Positions 56,474-64,000 of a stretch of 64,000 nucleotides of DNA are shown here, in pieces. The translations under genes and the position numbers were made by a program. Source of the stretch: Sideroxydans lithotrophicus ES-1 (GTDB taxonomy: Bacteria > Pseudomonadota > Gammaproteobacteria > Burkholderiales > Gallionellaceae); NCBI RefSeq assembly GCF_000025705.1, contig NC_013959.1, positions 1,355,063 through 1,419,062 on the forward strand, written 5' to 3'. How positions within the stretch are numbered: position 1 is the stretch's first letter; each line of letters opens with the position of its first letter. Under the pieces are notes generated by a model that was given only the letters and a program-made list of their open reading frames with translations, was not told where the DNA came from and did not search any database.

Positions 56474-57615
56474 TGCACGAGTCAACGACTGCCGCCAATA
56501 CGGCGGTATTGGTCAGTCTCGATTTTGGTGCTCCGGATTATGCAGAAAGTTTGGAAGAACTGCGTTTGCTGGCCGAAAGCGCCGGCGTGCGGACACTTGC
56601 GCTGGTAGAAGGCAAGCGGCAGCGCCCCGATGCCTCAATGTTCGCTGGCAGCGGCAAGGTGGAGGAGATCGCCGCCCTGGTTGAGGAACTGGAAGCACCG
56701 TTGGTCATATTCAATCACGACCTGTCTCCTGCGCAGATGCGCAACCTTGCCGCCAAGATACAGACACGAGTGATCGACCGCACCATGCTGATCCTGGATA
56801 TCTTTGCGCTGCGTGCACAGAGTCATGAAGGCAAAGTGCAGGTTGAACTGGCACAGCTCAAGTATCTATCCACGCGCTTGGTGGGTATGAACATGGATAT
56901 GGGGCAGCAAAAATTCGCCGTGGGCGCGCGCGGACCGGGCGAAACGCAACTGGAACTGGACCGCCGCAAGCTGGACCGGCGGGTGCATCTGCTCAATGAA
57001 CGCCTGAAGCAGCTCAAGCGCCATCGCGAGCTCCAGCGCAAAGCGCGCAACCGCTCCGATGTGATGTCGGTCTCCATTGTGGGTTACACCAATGCGGGCA
57101 AATCCACTTTGTTCAACCGCCTGACCAATGCCAACGTCTATGTTGCCAACCAGCTGTTCGCCACCCTGGATACCACAGCAAGAAAGATATTTCTGGAAGG
57201 CGATAGTCACCGGCAGGTGGTGTTGTCGGACACTGTAGGCTTTATCCGCCATCTGCCACACGGGCTGGTGGCGGCTTTCCGGAGTACCCTGGAAGAGACG
57301 GCGCAAGCTGATCTGTTGCTGCATGTAGTGGATGTGAACAGCCCGGAACGGCATGACCAGGTGGCCGAGGTGAACAAGGTATTGGCCGAGATCGGGGCGC
57401 AGCATATCCCGCAGATCGTGGTCTACAACAAGATCGATCTGCAGGGGCTGGAAGCGGGCGTCAAGCGCGACGAATATGGTAAAATCACCAGCATTCATTT
57501 GAGTGCCAGGACTGGTGCTGGTTTGGCTGAACTGAGAGCCGCGCTGGCCGAGGTGCGCGATGCGCCAGTAGCGGCAGCGAAAGTGGAAGAGTGGCATCCC
57601 CTCAATGACAACTGA
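56473..57615 (+). CDS. hflX: Ribosome-associated GTPase HflX
   Basis: A 380-residue GTPase that rescues or splits stalled ribosomes. The N-terminal domain has DASMFAGSGKVEEI. The linker carries GPGETQLELDRRKL, and the G domain follows with [15 protein letters not shown] and DTVGFIRHLPHGLVAAFRSTLEE. NKID is the specificity motif. It overlaps hfq by one base, giving the common hfq-hflX-hflK-hflC order. Confidence 0.95.
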   Translation: MHESTTAANTAVLVSLDFGAPDYAESLEELRLLAESAGVRTLALVEGKRQRPDASMFAGSGKVEEIAALVEELEAPLVIFNHDLSPAQMRNLAAKIQTRVIDRTMLILDIFALRAQSHEGKVQVELAQLKYLSTRLVGMNMDMGQQKFAVGARGPGETQLELDRRKLDRRVHLLNERLKQLKRHRELQRKARNRSDVMSVSIVGYTNAGKSTLFNRLTNANVYVANQLFATLDTTARKIFLEGDSHRQVVLSDTVGFIRHLPHGLVAAFRSTLEETAQADLLLHVVDVNSPERHDQVAEVNKVLAEIGAQHIPQIVVYNKIDLQGLEAGVKRDEYGKITSIHLSARTGAGLAELRAALAEVRDAPVAAAKVEEWHPLNDN

Positions 57616-57637
57616 ATTGACCTAAAGGTAACAGGCT

Positions 57638-58828
57638 ATGGGATTGAACGACCCACAATGGGGCAATAAAAACAGCGGCGGCCCTCCCGATCTGGAAGAG
57701 TTGGTGCGCAAATTGAATCGCAAAATAGAATCTTTGTTCGGCAAGTCCGGCGGAGGTGCTCCAAAGGGCGGCAACGCCAATGCGCCGGGTGGATTTGCAG
57801 GCGGCATCGGGTTGATCGTGCTCATTGTGGTTTTGATCTGGATCGCCAGTGGCTTCTATATCGTCGATGCAAGTCAGCGCGGCGTAGTGCTGCGTTTCGG
57901 CAAGCAAGTCGAGATCACGGATTCGGGTCCGCGCTGGCATTTTCCGTATCCTATCGAGACGGTGGAGGTGGTCAATCTGAGCCAGGTACGCACGGTCGAG
58001 GTCGGTTACCGCGAAAACGAGAAAAACAAGGTGCTGAAAGAGTCTTTGATGCTGACCGATGACGAGAACATCGTCGACATCCAGTTCGCGGTGCAATATT
58101 TCCTGAAAGACCCGGCCGAGTTCCTGTTCAACAACCGCATGGTGGACGACAAGGAAACTGTGCGTCAGGTGGCCGAAACTGCGATACGCGAAGTCGTTGG
58201 GCGAAGCAAAATGGACTTCGTTCTGTATGAGGGGCGTGAACAGATTGCGGCTTCGACGACCAAGCTGATCCAGGAAATCCTCGATCGTTACAAGGCCGGC
58301 ATCATCATCAGCAAGGTCACCATGCGCAACGCGCAGCCGCCAGAACAGGTCCAGGCTGCATTTGACGATGCGGTAAAAGCCGGCCAAGACAGGGAGCGTC
58401 AGAAGAACGAAGGCCAGGCCTATGCCAACGACGTCGTTCCCAGAGCCAAAGGTGCGGCTGCGCGACTGATGCAGGAGGCAGACGGCTACAAGCAGAAGGT
58501 GATTGCCGATGCCGAGGGCGATGCCAGCCGCTTCAAGCAGATCCTGGTCGAATACAATAAAGCACCGCAAGTGACACGCGAGCGGATGTATCAGGACATG
58601 AAACAGCAGATACTCACCAGCACCAGCAAGGTCCTGGTGGATCAGAAGAGCGGAGGTAATAATTTGTTGTATCTGCCCTTGGACAAGCTTATCCAAAGCA
58701 CAAATGCTGCGACTGATTTGCCGGAGGCGAAACCGACGGAGCAACTGACAACGACGACGACAAGCGGCGTGCCATCTGCCTCTCTTGCCCGGGAATCGCT
58801 GTTCAGCCGCGAAAGAGAGGCTCGCTGA
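57638..58828 (+). CDS. hflK: FtsH protease regulator HflK
   Basis: A 396-residue membrane protein. It has a Gly-rich N-terminal cytoplasmic part with NDPQWGNKNSGGPPDLEEL, one membrane helix (about residues 54-75), and a periplasmic SPFH/band 7 domain with coiled coil. With HflC it forms a large complex that encloses FtsH and modulates its proteolysis. Its last base is the first base of hflC. The C-terminus is Thr/Ser-rich. Confidence 0.95.
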   Translation: MGLNDPQWGNKNSGGPPDLEELVRKLNRKIESLFGKSGGGAPKGGNANAPGGFAGGIGLIVLIVVLIWIASGFYIVDASQRGVVLRFGKQVEITDSGPRWHFPYPIETVEVVNLSQVRTVEVGYRENEKNKVLKESLMLTDDENIVDIQFAVQYFLKDPAEFLFNNRMVDDKETVRQVAETAIREVVGRSKMDFVLYEGREQIAASTTKLIQEILDRYKAGIIISKVTMRNAQPPEQVQAAFDDAVKAGQDRERQKNEGQAYANDVVPRAKGAAARLMQEADGYKQKVIADAEGDASRFKQILVEYNKAPQVTRERMYQDMKQQILTSTSKVLVDQKSGGNNLLYLPLDKLIQSTNAATDLPEAKPTEQLTTTTTSGVPSASLARESLFSREREAR

Positions 58829-59706
58829 TGAAACTGAATCCGACAAATTTCCTGGTTGCTGCCGTAGTCGTGCTGATCCTGGCCAGCATGAGCATCTTCA
58901 TCGTCGACCAGCGCCAGACTGCCATCGTGTTCCAGCTGGGACAGGTGATCAGAATGGAAACCACGCCGGGAATCAAATTCAAGATGCCCCTGGTGCAGAA
59001 CGTGCGATTTTTCGATTCGCGCATCCTGACCCTGGATAGTGACGATCCTGAACGCTTCATCACTGCCGAGAAAAAGAACGTACTGGTCGATTCTTTCATC
59101 AAGTGGCGCATCTTCGATGTGAAGCAATATTACATCAGCGTCGGCGGAGACGAAGCACGAGCCCGAACTCGCCTGACGCAGACAGTGAATTCGGCATTGC
59201 GGGAGGAATTCGGCAAACGCACCATCCATGATGTGGTGGCGGGCAAGCGTGAAGAGCTGATGAAGGCTGTGCAGGAGAAGACCGATGTGGATGCACGCAA
59301 GATCGGGGTGGAAGTGCTGGATGTGCGTCTGAAACGCGTGGACTTTCCGAATACGATCAGCGAGTCCATATACAGCCGTATGGAAGCGGAGCGGAAGCGT
59401 GTCGCCAACGAGTTGCGCGCGACAGGTAACGCAGAAAGCGAAAAGATTCGCGCCGATGCCGACAGGCAACGCGTCGTGATCCTGGCGCAGGCATACCGCG
59501 ATGCGCAAAAGATCAAGGGCGAAGGCGATGCCAAGGCGACGGACATCTATGCCAAAGCGTATGGACGTAATCCGGAGTTCTATGCCTTTTATCGCAGCCT
59601 GGATGTGTACAAGCAAGGATTCAAGAACAAGAGCGACGTAATGGTGCTGGATGCCAGCTCGCCGTTCTTCAAATACCTGAAAGGTTCCGGCAGGGACGGC
59701 AAATAG
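58828..59706 (+). CDS. hflC: FtsH protease regulator HflC
   Basis: A 292-residue partner of HflK. The N-terminal helix (about residues 9-25) is followed by FIVDQRQTAIVFQLG and an SPFH domain, then the coiled coil with SRMEAERKRVANELRATGN. FYAFYRSLDVYKQGF near the end is typical. It overlaps hflK by one base. Confidence 0.95.
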   Translation: MKLNPTNFLVAAVVVLILASMSIFIVDQRQTAIVFQLGQVIRMETTPGIKFKMPLVQNVRFFDSRILTLDSDDPERFITAEKKNVLVDSFIKWRIFDVKQYYISVGGDEARARTRLTQTVNSALREEFGKRTIHDVVAGKREELMKAVQEKTDVDARKIGVEVLDVRLKRVDFPNTISESIYSRMEAERKRVANELRATGNAESEKIRADADRQRVVILAQAYRDAQKIKGEGDAKATDIYAKAYGRNPEFYAFYRSLDVYKQGFKNKSDVMVLDASSPFFKYLKGSGRDGK

Positions 59707-59712
59707 AGTCAC

Positions 59713-59897
59713 ATGAGCAACTACTGGCTGGCAGCATTGGGCTTGATGTTGGTACTGGAAGGAATCATGCCGTTCCTGTTTCCTTCCTCATGGCGTGAAA
59801 CGTTGCGCAAAGTCTCTCAATTTCAGGACGGACAAGCCAGATTCATCGGGTTGACGCTGATGTTGTGTGGCTTATTGCTGATTTACTGGATGAAATA

Positions 59898-59898
<1 letters not shown>
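59713..59898 (+). CDS. DUF2065 family small membrane protein (YjeT-like)
   Basis: A 61-residue protein with two helices (about residues 4-20 and 42-58). LVLEGIMPFLFPSSWRETL is the DUF2065 signature. Function is unknown. It sits between hflC and hisZ, as is usual in betaproteobacteria, and its last base is the first of hisZ. Confidence 0.88.
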
Positions 59899-62394
<2,496 letters not shown>

Positions 62395-62421
62395 GCAGGT
62401 GAGGCTGACGAAAGAAGAGTG

Positions 62422-62450
62422 CACGCATCGCAAAGCCGGTGCGTGTTTTT
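62422..62450 (+). terminator. Terminator after purA
   Basis: CACGCA (62422-62427) pairs with TGCGTG (62440-62445), with partial extension of the stem inward, and is followed by TTTTT. It lies 27 bases after the purA stop. Confidence 0.7.
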
Positions 62451-62473
62451 ATTCATTGGAAAATAGTGCATAT

Positions 62474-62499
62474 GAAAATGGCCCGCTTGCGCGAGCCAT
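62474..62499 (-). terminator. Terminator of the tRNA-Leu transcript
   Basis: On the minus strand, ATGGC.CGC pairs with GCG.GCCAT around a GCAA loop and is followed by TTTTC. It lies 13 bases beyond the tRNA 3' end. Confidence 0.6.
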
Positions 62500-62511
62500 C
62501 CATTTGAATCG

Positions 62512-62598
62512 TGGTGCCCAGAAGAGGACTCGAACCTCCACAGTGTTGCCACCGCTAGGACCTGAACCTAGTGCGTCTACCAATTCCGCCATCTGGGC
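62512..62598 (-). tRNA. tRNA-Leu (anticodon CAG)
   Basis: An 87-base class II tRNA including an encoded CCA end. The acceptor stem GCCCAGA/TCTGGGC is perfect. The anticodon stem CTAGG/CCTAG encloses TTCAGGT, with anticodon CAG reading CUG. A variable arm of leucine type (GCGGTGGCAACACTGT) precedes GGTTCGAGTCC, the T-loop. It is encoded on the minus strand between purA and rnr. Confidence 0.96.
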
Positions 62599-62643
62599 AT
62601 TGCTTGAGGGTGCGCACTTTAATTGCTATAGGATTTTGTGTCA

Positions 62644-64000
62644 ATGACGAAGAAGAAAAAAAATATCCGCGAACTCGACCCGTTTCTGGAACGCGAGCGC
62701 GAACAATACGAACAACCCCTGCCGAGCCGCGAATATATCCTGCAGATATTGGCGGAAAAAGGTGTCCCGCTGGAACAGGACGAGTTATGTGTCCTGCTGC
62801 AGATCGAGCACCACGAGCAGGATCTCTTCAATCGCCGCCTGCGCGCCATGGAGCGCGACGGCCAGATCATGCGCAACCGCAAGCGCGCCATCTGCGTGGT
62901 GGACAAGCTTGACCTGATCAAGGGCAAGGTGCAGGGCCATCCCGATGGATTCGGTTTCCTGATCCCGGAAGACGGTAGCCCGGACCTTGTTCTGAGCGCC
63001 AAGGAGATGCACAAGGCGCTGCACGGCGACACCGTGATGGCGCGCATCGGCGGTGAGGATAGGCGCGGCCGCCGCGAGGCCAGCATCGTCGAGGTGCTGG
63101 AACCAGCCAATACGCGGGTGGTTGGGCGACTGTACGAGGAACACGGCATCCAGTTCGTGGTGGCCGAAAACCGTCGCATCAGCCAGGATTTCCTGGTCGC
63201 GCCGGGCGAATCCGGCGGCGCCAAGGCCGGGCAGGTGGTGATGCTGGAGATCATGCAGCAACCGTCCAAGCACGCGCAGCCGATAGGACGCATCGTCGAG
63301 GTGCTGGGCAACTATGCCGACCCCGGCATGGAGATCGAGATCGCCTTGCGCAAGCACGACCTGCCCAACGAATTTCCGCATGATGCCGAAAAGCAGGCCA
63401 AGGCGTTCTCGCCCGAGGTTAAACCGGCCGACTACGCCGGACGCGAGAGCGTGGCCCAGTTGCCGCTGGTGACCATCGACGGCGAGACTGCGCGCGACTT
63501 CGACGATGCGGTATATTGCGAGCCGAACGCCAAGGGTTTCCGGCTGGTGGTGGCCATCGCTGACGTGAGCGCCTATGTTAAATCCGGCGATGCGCTGGAC
63601 AAGGAGGCGATCAACCGCGGCAATTCGGTGTATTTCCCGCGCCGCGTCATTCCGATGCTGCCAGAGGAGCTATCCAACGGACTGTGTTCGCTCAACCCCA
63701 ATGTCGAACGCCTGTGCATGGTTTGCGACATGCAGATCAGCGCGGATGGCGAGATACAGAAGCATCGCTTCTATCCCTCGGTGATGTTCTCGCATGCCCG
63801 CCTGACCTACACCAAGGTCGCCGACATGCTGGAAAATCCGCAGGGCGAGAATGCGCGTGAATACGCTGCCGTATTGCCGCATATCAACAACCTGTACAAG
63901 TTGTTCCAGACCCTGTTGCAGGCGCGCGAAAAACGCGGTGCCATCGATTTCGAGACGGTCGAGACGCAGATGATCTTCAATGCGCAGGGCAAGATCGAGA
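62644..64000 (+). CDS. rnr: Ribonuclease R (5' part, runs off the window)
   Basis: RNase R is a 3'-5' exoribonuclease that degrades structured RNA. The 452 visible residues include a Lys-rich N-terminus with an HTH_12 domain, two cold-shock domains (VQGHPDGFGFLIPEDG at about residues 98-113), and the start of the RNB catalytic domain. That domain has TIDGETARDFDDAVYCE and VAIADVSAYVKSG, holding the metal-binding Asp residues. YFPRRVIPMLPEELSNGLCSL follows. The remaining catalytic part and S1 domain lie beyond 64000. Confidence 0.95.
   Translation, partial: MTKKKKNIRELDPFLEREREQYEQPLPSREYILQILAEKGVPLEQDELCVLLQIEHHEQDLFNRRLRAMERDGQIMRNRKRAICVVDKLDLIKGKVQGHPDGFGFLIPEDGSPDLVLSAKEMHKALHGDTVMARIGGEDRRGRREASIVEVLEPANTRVVGRLYEEHGIQFVVAENRRISQDFLVAPGESGGAKAGQVVMLEIMQQPSKHAQPIGRIVEVLGNYADPGMEIEIALRKHDLPNEFPHDAEKQAKAFSPEVKPADYAGRESVAQLPLVTIDGETARDFDDAVYCEPNAKGFRLVVAIADVSAYVKSGDALDKEAINRGNSVYFPRRVIPMLPEELSNGLCSLNPNVERLCMVCDMQISADGEIQKHRFYPSVMFSHARLTYTKVADMLENPQGENAREYAAVLPHINNLYKLFQTLLQAREKRGAIDFETVETQMIFNAQGKIE

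Overview
The window is a dense chromosomal segment (roughly 58% G+C by eye) from a betaproteobacterium. The gene order ndk-rlmN-pilF-rodZ-ispG-hisS-yfgM-bamB-der, followed by hfq-hflX-hflK-hflC-DUF2065-hisZ-purA-tRNA-rnr, is the usual betaproteobacterial backbone. HisZ, an RpfE-type protein next to core genes, and the lpxK-exbD-exbB order fit the same group. A member of Nitrosomonadales (Gallionellaceae-like) is my best guess, but that is inference. I see no prophage, transposase, CRISPR array or rRNA.

Layout. 1-1338 (minus): exbB-exbD-lpxK operon, with lpxK cut by the window edge. 1743-13796: xseA, then an undecaprenyl-phosphate-aminoarabinose (Ara4N) lipid A modification locus: arnT, one SMR-type flippase subunit, arnB, arnC, a free-standing ArnA formyltransferase, a free-standing ArnA decarboxylase and arnD. 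A divergent soluble chemoreceptor with a zinc-binding CZB domain sits inside it, and an HDOD gene and the opposing ugd close it. Ugd makes UDP-glucuronate, so every enzyme step to Ara4N-lipid A is present. 13877-19764 (minus): mutL, an AT-rich HEPN-like orphan, an MFS transporter, miaA, a macro-domain gene and a DUF302 gene. The same palindromic repeat lies in frame inside both mutL and miaA, in opposite orientations.

19931-26750: a TonB-dependent receptor, a His-rich membrane-anchored periplasmic protein, a NapH-like polyferredoxin, a CcdA-like membrane protein, a dedicated TonB-ExbB-ExbD set and a 47-residue exported peptide, closed by a terminator. I read this as a self-contained, probably metal-related, redox-linked uptake locus. 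26927-29745: proton-translocating transhydrogenase pntAA-pntAB-pntB. 29910-35601: a MASE1-PAS-PAS-GGDEF-EAL protein with an unclear start, convergent comEC, and a DUF2062 gene.

35602-36310 holds no conventional gene but encodes two homologous 36-residue membrane peptides, each with its own ribosome binding site and terminator. 36311-41465: a DUF7674-like gene, lolD-lolC, an RpfE-type gene and an MscS channel with a cyclic-nucleotide-binding domain. 41547-43821: accA-tilS. 43889-46794: a DctPQM TRAP transporter with a hairpin between dctP and dctQ. 46898 to the end: the core clusters named above, a 41-residue membrane peptide between der and hfq, tRNA-Leu(CAG), and the 5' two thirds of rnr running off the window.
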